Assembly: GCF_902499335.1 (NCBI RefSeq)
Contig: NZ_CABVQK010000003.1
Coordinates: forward strand, 62,001-126,000
Direction: 5' to 3'
DNA: 64,000 nucleotides
From: Burkholderia lata
GTDB taxonomy: Bacteria; Pseudomonadota; Gammaproteobacteria; Burkholderiales; Burkholderiaceae
Part shown: positions 8,313 through 16,375 of the stretch, piece by piece
How the letters are laid out: every line of letters begins with the position of its first letter
How positions within the stretch are numbered: the first letter of the stretch is position 1
Position numbers and translations under genes: made by a program
Notes under the pieces: model-generated
What the model saw: only the letters and a program-made list of their open reading frames with translations
Database searches by the model: none
What the model was told of the DNA's origin: nothing

Positions 8313-9458
8313 TCACGCGTCGCGATAGAGGGTGGCGATCGCGTCCGTATAAGCGGCGACGTTCTCGGGGTTGTAGATGCTGACGGAGCTGAGCACGTGC
8401 TTCGACTGCTCGCGGTACGCCTCCAGGTTCGCATCGTGCTCGGCGAATGCCTGCAGCAGCGCGCGGCCGCCGGCCTGGCAGTCGAAGTCCGGATAGAAAT
8501 ACCCGGCCTTGCCGAGGAACGGCGAGTTGTGGATCAGCGGGTAGTCGCCGTACAGCAGCTCGTAGTACAGGTAGTTCTGCGCGTTTTCCCACGTGTGCGA
8601 CACCACTGCGTCACCGTACGCGGCCATGAACTCGTACACCGCGTAGCGGCTCTCGAACGTCGTGATCCCGTGGTTCACGATGTCGAGGCTCTTCGCGAAG
8701 TGGACGAACGTCGCATGTTCCTTCAGGTGCAGCGTGTTGCACACGCGCACGAACTCGATGAAATCGGGCTTGGCCCGATACGCTTCCTCGGCCACCAGCA
8801 TCGGGATGACGCTCGTCTTCACCATGCAGATGTTCGGCTCGAACATCGTCACGCGCCAGCGCGGCTTGCCGGGCTCATAGCCGAACGACAGCCCGGCGCC
8901 GAGCGTCGCGCGCGCCTTGTCGAACAGCATCGGGTGCCAGATGTGCGGGACGATCATGACGGGCGCGCGCAGGCCCGTCTGGTAATAGTGCAGGCACGAG
9001 CGCTCGAATTCGGGAATCGTCCACACGGCGTCGTACGGCGCGCCCGAGAACAGGAAACCCGACGGCTTGTTGAACATCGCGCGTTCGATGTCGATCACGT
9101 AGTCGTTGCCGACCCGCATCGTGACGGCCTTGCCGCCGCGCTCGCGGAACGCGCGCAGGTAGTCCGCGCCGAACTGCGCGCTCATTTCGATCAGCACGTC
9201 GCAGCGCTGCAGCGCTTCGTCCATCGACAGCAGCGGCACGTCCCATTCGCCGAGCATCATCTGCGGATCGGCGACCTGTTCGCCGCCGTTCACCATCACG
9301 GCTTCCGCGACGAGCGGCGACTGGCGCAGCAGCAGGATCAGCAGCAGGCAGTTCTGGAAGATGCCGTTTTCCCACAGCGACTGGCCGGCGCCGCGCACGA
9401 ACAGCGACACGCCGACGACGAGCGGGCGATTCTTTCTGCACAATTGCCGAGCATTCAT
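8313..9458 (-). CDS. DUF2827 family protein (putative glycosyltransferase), copy 1
   Basis: A 381-residue protein clearly paralogous to the product of 9945-11090, which has exactly the same length. Shared landmarks in order are the N-terminal GISLF/GVSLF-x-R, a WENGIFQN/WENGIHQN segment, KPSGFLFSGAPYD/KPSGHVFNGAPFD, MPHIW-type and MFEPNI/MLEPNI segments, and a C-terminal GDYPLIHNSPFLG / GGYPLIHNSTLIG followed by YPDFD. There is no signal peptide, so it is probably cytoplasmic. I recall DUF2827 as a Burkholderia-rich family that resembles glycosyltransferases. The adjacent Ser/Thr-rich adhesin suggests it may help glycosylate surface proteins, which is inference. Confidence 0.8.
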   Translation of the reverse strand: MNARQLCRKNRPLVVGVSLFVRGAGQSLWENGIFQNCLLLILLLRQSPLVAEAVMVNGGEQVADPQMMLGEWDVPLLSMDEALQRCDVLIEMSAQFGADYLRAFRERGGKAVTMRVGNDYVIDIERAMFNKPSGFLFSGAPYDAVWTIPEFERSCLHYYQTGLRAPVMIVPHIWHPMLFDKARATLGAGLSFGYEPGKPRWRVTMFEPNICMVKTSVIPMLVAEEAYRAKPDFIEFVRVCNTLHLKEHATFVHFAKSLDIVNHGITTFESRYAVYEFMAAYGDAVVSHTWENAQNYLYYELLYGDYPLIHNSPFLGKAGYFYPDFDCQAGGRALLQAFAEHDANLEAYREQSKHVLSSVSIYNPENVAAYTDAIATLYRDA

Positions 9459-9496
9459 TTTTAACGGAATACTTTCAATATCGATAATGTTTCAAT

Positions 9497-9931
9497 TTAT
9501 TCATGTGTAGAGTGCAAAATATCGGTACCGCATATTCGGCCAAATTTTATAAATGCTCTCATTAATTTATAAGATTGACTGGATTCGATATTTCGCTTTC
9601 CAAGCACAACCGCCAACTGCTTCCGTAGCCCGTCGGCGACGGCCGAGCGCTTGCCGTAAACAGCGCTGGCAATGCCGGCAGCGTACGCAAGCTGTACGCT
9701 ATCTCGGTCATCAGGGCTTGTATATTTGTCGATTAGCGCATGGGCGCGAGATTCAAAATGCTGCATGAGAATTTCAATTCTCCCTCCTCTGCCATCGCAG
9801 ATGTCATGCGAGTTGCATAATTGATCGATGCATTCTAGGAACACCGTCTCTATTTCGACGCATATCTCATCTGGTTTTATCGACTGAGGGGAGGGCATTA
9901 TCGGCGCTTTCATCGAACAAGATCCCGACAT
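9497..9931 (-). CDS. hypothetical protein between DUF2827 genes
   Basis: A 144-residue protein starting 13 bases after the stop of the second DUF2827 gene, with GAGG five bases before the ATG at 9931. It is acidic at the N terminus (KPDEICVEIETVFLECIDQL) and helical, without signal peptide or known motif. Its coding sequence is more AT-rich than the DUF2827 genes on each side, pointing to separate origin. A role with DUF2827 proteins is suggested only by position. Confidence 0.55.
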   Translation of the reverse strand: MSGSCSMKAPIMPSPQSIKPDEICVEIETVFLECIDQLCNSHDICDGRGGRIEILMQHFESRAHALIDKYTSPDDRDSVQLAYAAGIASAVYGKRSAVADGLRKQLAVVLGKRNIESSQSYKLMRAFIKFGRICGTDILHSTHE

Positions 9932-9944
9932 ACGTGCCTCGGGT

Positions 9945-11090
9945 TCAGGCGACCAGACGCGAGACAAACGCGTCGAGGTTCGCGGGGTTGTCGATCGAGA
10001 CCGACTGCAGCAGCCGGCCGGCCTTCGCGCGGTAGTCGTCGAGGCGTTCGTCATGATGCAGCCACGCGTCGAGCAGCGCCCGGCCGCCTGCCGCGGAATC
10101 GAAGTCCGGGTAGTAATAGCCGGCGTCGCCGATCAGCGTCGAGTTGTGGATCAGCGGATAGCCGCCGTACAGCACGTCGTAATACAGATAGTTCTGCCCG
10201 TTTTCCCAGTGGTGCGACACGACGGCGTCGGCATGGCGCGCCATGAAGCCCGGCAGGTCGAGGCGCGGCTCGAAGGTCGCCTTGTGCTGGCGCACGAGAT
10301 CGAGACTGTTCGCGAAGTGCACGAAGGTCGGATGCTCCTTCATGTGCAACGCGTTCACGACGAACATGTGTTGAACCGCGTCCGGACGCGCACGATAGAA
10401 CTCGTCGCACGCGAGCATCGGGTAGTGGCAGGACTTGGCGACCGAGATGTTCGGTTCGAGCATCGCCAGGTGCCACGGGCGGCGGCCGGGCCGATAGCCG
10501 AACGTCGCGCCTTCCGCGGCGAGCGCGGCGATGCGGCGGTCGAGGAAGTACGGCGACCAGATATGCGGCATCAGGTGTACCGGCGCGCGCAGGATGGTCT
10601 GCAGCATCGGCGCGGCCGTCTTGTCGTATTGCGGCAGCAGCCACACTTCGTCGAACGGTGCACCGTTGAAGACGTGCCCCGACGGTTTGCCGAAGATCGG
10701 GGTTTCGCACAGGCCGGCATACACGTGCCCACAGAAGAACGCGGCGATTTTCTTGCCGAGCGCCTTCATGTGCCAGAGCCATTCGACCGGCAGCTGCGCG
10801 CCCATTTCAATCACGACGTCGACTTCGTGCGTGACGTCGGAGGGCTTCACGAGCGGGATGTCGAGGCCGTCGAGTTCGAGGCCGGCCGGCAGCGCGCAGG
10901 CGTCGCCGCCGTTCAGGAAGTAGACGGGGCCGACGCGATCCGAGCGCTTGAGCATCATCGCGAGGAACGCGATGTTCTGGTGTATGCCGTTTTCCCAGAT
11001 CGCCTGGCCGTCGCGCGCAAACAGCGAGATGCCGACGGCCGGCCGTTGCTTGCGGGTGCCGCCCGAGGCGGCTTCATTGATGTCCGTCAC
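9945..11090 (-). CDS. DUF2827 family protein (putative glycosyltransferase), copy 2
   Basis: A 381-residue paralogue of the product of 8313-9458, carrying the same ordered landmarks (WENGIHQN, KPSGHVFNGAPFD, MPHIWSPYFLDR, WENGQNYLYYDVLYGGYPLIHNS). The GTG at 11090 was chosen because AGAGGA lies about ten bases upstream and because it gives a length identical to the paralogue. A longer frame to 11192 has no ribosome site. The duplication appears old, since the two differ at many positions. It lies between the OmpA-type lipoprotein gene and copy 1, all on the minus strand, suggesting one transcription unit serving the adhesin. Confidence 0.8.
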   Translation of the reverse strand: MTDINEAASGGTRKQRPAVGISLFARDGQAIWENGIHQNIAFLAMMLKRSDRVGPVYFLNGGDACALPAGLELDGLDIPLVKPSDVTHEVDVVIEMGAQLPVEWLWHMKALGKKIAAFFCGHVYAGLCETPIFGKPSGHVFNGAPFDEVWLLPQYDKTAAPMLQTILRAPVHLMPHIWSPYFLDRRIAALAAEGATFGYRPGRRPWHLAMLEPNISVAKSCHYPMLACDEFYRARPDAVQHMFVVNALHMKEHPTFVHFANSLDLVRQHKATFEPRLDLPGFMARHADAVVSHHWENGQNYLYYDVLYGGYPLIHNSTLIGDAGYYYPDFDSAAGGRALLDAWLHHDERLDDYRAKAGRLLQSVSIDNPANLDAFVSRLVA

Positions 11091-11246
11091 CGGTTGGTTT
11101 CCTCTGCGGCGTCGTGCGCTCAGCCGGACCTCGGGTGCCGGGCACGGAAGTCGGCACGCCGTGAATGATCTTGGTTTCGTTCGCGCCGGCATTGCCCGCG
11201 CGCCATGCGATGCAGAGCGCGCGCGGCGTTGCGTCCAGCCGGCTGT

Positions 11247-11924
11247 TCAGCGCTGCAGTGTGATATCGACGCGGCGGTTGCTGGTGCGGCCCTCGGCCGT
11301 TTCGTTCGACGCAACCGGGTCGGCCTTGCCGCGTCCCGTGACCGTCAGCGTTTCCGCCTTCAGCCCGTGCGACTTCAGGTACCCGGCGACGGCTTCGGCG
11401 CGGCGCTTCGACAGCGCAAGGTTGTACTGATCGCCGCCGACCGAGTCGGTATAGCCGGTGACCGTGACCTGCGAGTACGTGCGGTCATCGCGTTCGCCGA
11501 GCAGCTTGTCGAGCGACGCGCGGGCGGTCGGCGCGAGCGTGGCTTGGCCGGTCGCGAACAGCGCGTCGCCAGAGAGGTTCACGTGCTCGACGGGTGCGGG
11601 CGCCGGCTGGGCTGCCGGCGCGGGAGCGGCTGCTGCGGGTTCGACCGGTGCAGCACCGCACTGGAATATCAGCGACGAGGGGTTGGAGTTGTCGCGCAGC
11701 GTGCGGACTGAGTCGACGACGCGCACCGGCTGGTCGCCGCAGATCTTGCGGGCGGGCTTCATGCAGGTTTGCGAGCCGGACAGCAGGCCGCCGCAGTCGA
11801 CCCGGAAGGTCCGCACGCCGTCGCGCGGCTGCAGTTCGGAAGCGCTGTAGGTCGGGCCGGATGCGGTCGAGCACGCGGCGAGGGCCGTTGCGGAAAACGC
11901 GAGCGCAAGAGCGAGTTTGTTCAC
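11247..11924 (-). CDS. OmpA-family lipoprotein
   Basis: A 225-residue outer-membrane lipoprotein. The signal peptide ends in the lipobox LAAC with Cys18. A Cys-rich N-terminal part (CGG, QTC, KIC, FQC) is followed by an Ala/Pro linker (about residues 92-112) and a C-terminal OmpA peptidoglycan-binding domain starting at GDALFATGQATL, with VTGYTDSVG and LSKRRAEAVAGYL. It should tether outer membrane and peptidoglycan. Its place directly downstream of the trimeric autotransporter resembles loci where an OmpA-like lipoprotein assists export of the adhesin. Confidence 0.93.
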   Translation of the reverse strand: MNKLALALAFSATALAACSTASGPTYSASELQPRDGVRTFRVDCGGLLSGSQTCMKPARKICGDQPVRVVDSVRTLRDNSNPSSLIFQCGAAPVEPAAAAPAPAAQPAPAPVEHVNLSGDALFATGQATLAPTARASLDKLLGERDDRTYSQVTVTGYTDSVGGDQYNLALSKRRAEAVAGYLKSHGLKAETLTVTGRGKADPVASNETAEGRTSNRRVDITLQR

Positions 11925-12115
11925 GGTTACATCCTCAATGGTTGGTTTGAGTGAAGCCCGCCACGCGTGTCGCGGCGGGCTCGATTCAGGCTTGTCGCGA
12001 TTGGATGCCGTCGGCTTCCGTCATGACCTGATCGTCGTACATACGACCCGATCGCGATATTCGGCGCTCCCGGGCGACGGAAACTGGACCGTGCCCGGGT
12101 AGCGTGATCAGTGGC

Positions 12116-15100
12116 TTACCACTGGTAGGAGATCCCGCCGCCGTAGGTGCTGCTGGAGCCGCTGATCCCCACCCCCAGCTTGGCCTTGACGGCGTCACTG
12201 AAACGGATGGACACACCAAGTGCGGTTGCTGCGTATCCCTGATAGGTACCGGCGCCAACGCCGACCGCGATCGTCTTCCCGGGATCGACTTCCGGAATCA
12301 TGGTCAACGCAGTTGCCGCAGCGACACCCGAATACGCACGGCGAGCCACTTCATTGACGCTCGACTGGACACCCCACAATTGATTCATGTTTGCGGCGTC
12401 CGTGCCGTTGATCCCTGGCGCGACGTTCGTCAGGCGACGTTCGTTGCCCGGCGACCCGAAGGAGACGGTGTTCGGCTGTGAAGCGATCGAACCCGCACCG
12501 ATCGCGACGGAATTCGGTGCGCTTGCCACGCTGCCTTGTCCCACCGCGGTCGTATTGGTGCCTGATGCGGTCGAACCCTGGCCAAGTGCCGTCGAATTGC
12601 TGCCGGTCGCCGATGCAGCCTGACCGTCCGCCTTCGAGTTGGTACCCGATGCGACGGCGCCTTGACCTTGGGCGGTCGAGTTTTGCCCCGATGCCGTTGC
12701 GCCTTGGCCTTGAGCGGTCGAGTTCTGACCCGAAGCCGTTGAGCCTTGGCCTTGGGCGGTCGAGTTCTGCCCCGATGCCGTTGAGCCTTGGCCTTGGGCG
12801 GTCGAGTTCTGACCCGATGCCGTTGAGCCTTGGCCTTGGGTGGTCGAGTTTTGACCCGATGCCGTTGAGCCTTGGCCTTCGGCGGTCGAGTTTTGTCCCG
12901 ATGCCGATGCGCCTTGGCCTACTGCAGTCGACTGAGTGCCCGATGCTGTTGCGTCTTGGCCGACGGCCGTCGAACTGGCTGCTGCCGATGCGCCTGAACC
13001 GAGCGACGTGCTGCCATCTGTCGTCTGGGTCTTGATCGCCGTCAGCGGCGCGACCGCAGTCGAAAGCGATGTCAGTGTGGCGTCTGTCGAGGACAAACCG
13101 GTCGAGAGAGACGCGACGCTGCTGCTCGTCGTGCTCAATCCGGTCGACAAGGACGACACATTGCTGTTCGTCGAACTGAGGCCCGTCGAGGTCGAGGTGG
13201 AGAGCGACGTAATGGCACTCGTGGCCGAAGACAGGCTCGTCGACGTGGAGGTCGAGAGCGATGCGACACTGCTGGTGGTCGAACTCAGGCCAGTGGACAA
13301 CGAGCCGACGCTGGACGACGTGGAGGTCGACAGCGACGAGACCGTGCTGTTGGTCGACGACAGGCTTGCCGAGGTCGACGTGGACAGCGACGCGACGTTG
13401 CTGTTGGTCGAGCTCAGGCCAGTGGACAACGAGCCGACGCTGGACGACGTGGAGGTCGACAGCGACGTGACCGCACTGTTGGTCGACGACAGGCTTGCCG
13501 AGGTCGACGTGGACAGCGACGCGACGTTGCTGTTGGTCGAACTCAGGCCGGTGGACAACGAGCCGACGCTGGACGACGTGGAGGTCGAGAGCGACGTGAC
13601 TGCGCTGTTGGTCGACGACAGGCCGGTGGAGGCCGAAGTCGAGAGCGACGTGACGGTGCTATCGGTGGAGCTCAGGCCGGTGGACAGCGAGCTGACGCTG
13701 GACGACGTCGAGGTCGACAGCGACGAGACTGTGCTGTTGGTCGACGAGAGGCCAGTCGAGGTCGAAGTCGAGAGCGACGCGACGGTGCTGTCAGTCGAGC
13801 TCAAGCCGGTGGACAGCGAGCTGACGCTGGACGACGTCGAGGTCGAGAGCGACGCGACGGTGCTGTCAGTCGAGCTCAAGCCGGTGGACAACGAGCTGAC
13901 GCTGGACGAGGTCGAGGTCGACAGCGATGTGATCGCGCTGTTAGCGGAGGACAGGCCAGTCGAGGTCGAAGTCGAGAGCGACGTGACGGTGCTGTCGGTC
14001 GAGCTCAGTCCAGTGGACAGCGAGCTGACGCTGGACGAGGTCGAGGTCGACAGCGACGAGACCGTGCTGTTGGTCGACGAGAGGCCAGTCGAGGTCGAAG
14101 TCGAGAGCGACGCGACGGTGCTGTCAGTCGAGCTCAAGCCGGTGGACAGCGAGCTGACGCTGGACGAGGTCGAGGTCGACAGCGACGAGACCGTGCTGTT
14201 GGTCGACGACAAACCAGTCGAGGTCGAAGTCGAGAGTGACGCGACGGTGCTGTCGGTCGAGCTCAGGCCGGTGGACAATGAGTTGACGCTGGACGACGTC
14301 GAGGTCGACAGCGACGTGACCGTGCTGTTGGTCGACGACAGGCCAGTCGAAGTCGAAGTCGAGAGCGACGCGACGGTGCTGTCGGTCGAACTCAAGCCAG
14401 TGGACAGTGAGTTGACGCTGGACGACGTCGAGGTCGACAGCGATGTGATCGCGCTGTTAGCCGAGGACAGGCCAGTCGAAGTCGAAGTCGAGAGCGACGT
14501 GACGGTGCTATCGGTCGAGCTCAGGCCAGTGGACAGCGAGCTGACGCTGGACGAGGTCGAGGTCGACAGTGACGTGACCGTGCTGTCGGTCGACGAGAGG
14601 CCGGTGGACAGCGAGCCGACGCTGGAAGACGTCGACGTCGACAGCGAAGCGAGGCTGCTGTTGGTCGAGCTCAGGGCAGTCGACACCGAGGAGACAGTCG
14701 AAAGGCCGGTCGACAAAGACGACAGGCCGTTCGTGAGCGAAGTCGACAGTGAAACGACGGTCGAAATCCCGGTCGACAGCGACGTCAACGTTGTCGATGT
14801 CGAGGTGGACAGCGAGTCGACTGCGAGATTCGTCGCATTCAGTTGCGATCCGTTGACCGCATCCGTGCTGGTCGACGTGATCGAACCTGCCGCTACATTC
14901 GTAATCGTGCGTTCCGAACCCGACGATCCGACGCTCACGGTCGACGTGGGGCTCGTGCCTGCAAAGCTGTAGGTTATCCCTCCGATCGTTGCGCTCGTTG
15001 TCGCAACCGCAGCGGACGTGACGGAATTCGAGCCCAATGCGACGGAGTTGGCGTTCGAGGCGATCGCGCCAACGCCAAGCGCCGTGGAACCCGTTCCGGA

Positions 15101-15514
15101 GGCCGTCGATGTGGCTCCGACTGCTGTCGCATTAGCTGCCGATGCTACAGACAGCGAACCGAGTGCCGACGCGTATGCGCCAGTTGCGTTCGACAGATAG
15201 CCGATAGCCGTGGCAGGCTTAAAGTTGGTGGCTAAAAGAAACCCCGAGCTCGAAATGGCCCCAGCGCCAATAGCAGTGTCGCCATATCCGGTCGCGTAGG
15301 CTGGGGCTGGGATTGGTATGAGTGAACCGAGTGAGGTTGATGCAATTCCTGATACCAATTGCGCCTGGCTCGACTGCGCCCCGAGCAGAAGTGACAGGGC
15401 GACCAATGGCACCAACGCCTTGCTATTCTTCTTTCCGCGAGCAGCGTCATTTTCAGAAGCCGCGACCCATGCACCAAGCGCGTCATTCCAAATGGTTTTG
15501 TAACACCTATTCAT
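12116..15514 (-). CDS. trimeric autotransporter adhesin (YadA-like)
   Basis: A 1132-residue surface adhesin. The N terminus is an extended signal peptide (MNRCYKTIWNDALGAWVAASE) followed by a hydrophobic core and a likely cut near residue 51. Residues about 75-170 are YadA-type head repeats (TAIGY, ATAVGA, SVALGS); a neck (TNVAAGS...DAVNGSQL) follows near 205-225. Residues about 234-820 form a Ser/Thr/Leu stalk made largely of a 43-residue composite repeat. A second head of 14-residue ASGQNSTAQGQGST-type units spans about 830-1020, then a second neck (NERRLTNVAPG) and a C-terminal YadA anchor of about 75 residues ending in YQW. The anchor forms a trimeric beta barrel in the outer membrane. 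A shared regulatory motif lies 140 bases upstream. Confidence 0.96.
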   Translation of the reverse strand: MNRCYKTIWNDALGAWVAASENDAARGKKNSKALVPLVALSLLLGAQSSQAQLVSGIASTSLGSLIPIPAPAYATGYGDTAIGAGAISSSGFLLATNFKPATAIGYLSNATGAYASALGSLSVASAANATAVGATSTASGTGSTALGVGAIASNANSVALGSNSVTSAAVATTSATIGGITYSFAGTSPTSTVSVGSSGSERTITNVAAGSITSTSTDAVNGSQLNATNLAVDSLSTSTSTTLTSLSTGISTVVSLSTSLTNGLSSLSTGLSTVSSVSTALSSTNSSLASLSTSTSSSVGSLSTGLSSTDSTVTSLSTSTSSSVSSLSTGLSSTDSTVTSLSTSTSTGLSSANSAITSLSTSTSSSVNSLSTGLSSTDSTVASLSTSTSTGLSSTNSTVTSLSTSTSSSVNSLSTGLSSTDSTVASLSTSTSTGLSSTNSTVSSLSTSTSSSVSSLSTGLSSTDSTVASLSTSTSTGLSSTNSTVSSLSTSTSSSVSSLSTGLSSTDSTVTSLSTSTSTGLSSANSAITSLSTSTSSSVSSLSTGLSSTDSTVASLSTSTSSSVSSLSTGLSSTDSTVASLSTSTSTGLSSTNSTVSSLSTSTSSSVSSLSTGLSSTDSTVTSLSTSASTGLSSTNSAVTSLSTSTSSSVGSLSTGLSSTNSNVASLSTSTSASLSSTNSAVTSLSTSTSSSVGSLSTGLSSTNSNVASLSTSTSASLSSTNSTVSSLSTSTSSSVGSLSTGLSSTTSSVASLSTSTSTSLSSATSAITSLSTSTSTGLSSTNSNVSSLSTGLSTTSSSVASLSTGLSSTDATLTSLSTAVAPLTAIKTQTTDGSTSLGSGASAAASSTAVGQDATASGTQSTAVGQGASASGQNSTAEGQGSTASGQNSTTQGQGSTASGQNSTAQGQGSTASGQNSTAQGQGSTASGQNSTAQGQGATASGQNSTAQGQGAVASGTNSKADGQAASATGSNSTALGQGSTASGTNTTAVGQGSVASAPNSVAIGAGSIASQPNTVSFGSPGNERRLTNVAPGINGTDAANMNQLWGVQSSVNEVARRAYSGVAAATALTMIPEVDPGKTIAVGVGAGTYQGYAATALGVSIRFSDAVKAKLGVGISGSSSTYGGGISYQW
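12600..12960 (-). repeat. 42-bp tandem repeats in the second adhesin head
   Basis: In-frame 42-bp units coding for 14 residues of the pattern ASGQNSTAQGQGST, nearly identical from unit to unit. Fourteen-residue units are the normal period of the YadA left-handed beta-roll head. Their near-identity suggests recent expansion. Confidence 0.85.
13060..14700 (-). repeat. 129-bp composite tandem repeats in the adhesin stalk
   Basis: The stalk DNA repeats with a 129-bp period. For example, the plus-strand word gtggacaacgagccgacg recurs at 13293, 13422 and 13551, exactly 129 bases apart. Each period codes for 43 residues made of 11-, 14- and 18-residue blocks that all begin with SLST. The period is a multiple of three, so gain or loss of units would keep the frame and change only stalk length. 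Confidence 0.85.
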
Positions 15515-16060
15515 TAGTACCCCCTACGGCATTGGCCGGGCGTGTGGTGTGAGAAATTTTTACAATGAAGAGGCGATGAAAACCGAATGAGAATGGATGG
15601 TTTTCAGATCGAATGGCCTCGATCGGATTGTGGTTTTCGGGGTCTGCTTGAAATCTGAACAACTGTCACGAATGTGATAAATATTGAACGGTCGATGAGC
15701 GGTCAAACGTCTGATGAAAATGAACTAAAACGCTTGTTTGGATATTTATAGAGAGAGCATTTTTTGCCGTAAGCGGGCAGGTTCGTGTAACGCAGGGGGC
15801 GCATGTTTCTCGAGTTCGCGCGGGTGCGCCGAGCGGCCATGCTTGTTCAGATATCGGGGAGAGGCGACGTGCGGCCGGCACACCGCACAGAGTCATGTTG
15901 AGCGCAGCGTCGCGTCCGCGAGCAGGGCAATCCGGATCGCAATGGCGAAGCCACCGGGCATTTTGCGCAATTTCATGACGGTCGGGCCGCACGCATGCGA
16001 ATCTTCGTGAAACGGATGATTCGTATTCTGAGACGGAGTGCGGAAACCTATTCTCCAAAT
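15515..16060. other. AT-rich upstream region of the adhesin gene
   Basis: No supportable gene. The region is AT-rich, holds the divergent copies of the island motif at its two ends, and has a partial copy (TTGTTCAGATAT, 15843-15854) in the middle. It would suit silencing by the H-NS-like protein and activation by the response regulator, though neither is shown. Confidence 0.5.
15654..15669 (-). promoter_or_regulatory. island motif copy 2 (GTGACAGTTGTTCAGA), upstream of the adhesin
   Basis: Read on the minus strand this is GTGACAGTTGTTCAGA, and identity with copy 3 extends to 19 bases (15651-15669 against 16061-16079). It lies 140 bases upstream of the adhesin start and points toward it. Conservation inside otherwise dissimilar intergenic DNA argues for protein binding. 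Confidence 0.55.
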
Positions 16061-16076
16061 GTGACAGTTGTTCAGA
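16061..16076 (+). promoter_or_regulatory. island motif copy 3 (GTGACAGTTGTTCAGA)
   Basis: Identical over 19 bases to copy 2 but pointing the opposite way, toward a stretch that ends in two hairpin terminators before the PpiC-like gene. A 6-bp inverted repeat (ATTATT-N5-AATAAT, 16099-16115) follows. The position suggests that it drives a short transcript rather than the isomerase gene. Confidence 0.5.
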
Positions 16077-16109
16077 TTTGTCGACGCTTCGTCACGTCAT
16101 TATTGTGCG

Positions 16110-16285
16110 AATAATCAAGAGTAATCGGCGTTGCAATTAAATGAGCTAGACAAATGCTTTGTATGAAAGCGCAATGCTCACGCTCGAAGCAGCGAACCGG
16201 CGGCACGGACGCTTTCCTCGTGCTTTGGTCATTCCTCGCGGGTTGATCCGCTTTGTGCGGCGGGTTGGGTCGCCGCGCTTTTTTT
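16110..16285 (+). ncRNA. candidate small RNA under the island motif
   Basis: About 175 bases lie between the motif/AT-rich promoter-like segment and a strong intrinsic terminator ending at 16285. No frame of useful length with a ribosome site is present, so a non-coding transcript is the simplest reading. The 5' end is a guess. An adhesin-island small RNA is inference from the motif plus terminator arrangement. Confidence 0.3.
16255..16285 (+). terminator. intrinsic terminator
   Basis: An eight-pair stem built on GCGGCG / CGCCGC with an eight-base loop, followed after the stem by seven T residues (16279-16285). This is a textbook Rho-independent terminator on the plus strand, ending whatever is transcribed from the left before the PpiC-like gene. 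Confidence 0.75.
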
Positions 16286-16291
16286 CCTCCG

Positions 16292-16325
16292 AATGCTCGA
16301 TCGCGTGTCGCGTTCGAGCATTTTT
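16292..16325 (+). terminator. second hairpin, probable terminator
   Basis: AATGCTCGA (16292-16300) pairs with TCGAGCATT (16314-16322), with an inner CGCG/CGCG stem in the loop and a short T-run at the end. It follows the first terminator by six bases, making a tandem pair 50 bases before the PpiC-like start codon. Confidence 0.65.
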
Positions 16326-16375
16326 CTTGCAGTGACTTGAATCGCTGCATTTTTTTATTCTGAAGGACGGCAATC

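Noticed and set aside
13060-14700. Regular repeats that might suggest a CRISPR array
   Set aside because: The repeats are contiguous, in frame and without unique spacers; they code for the adhesin stalk.
12936-14972. A 678-codon open frame on the plus strand across the adhesin stalk
   Set aside because: It is the antisense reading of the repetitive stalk. The low-complexity repeat EVEVESD-type pattern follows directly from the 129-bp repeats, and no ribosome site or domain is present.
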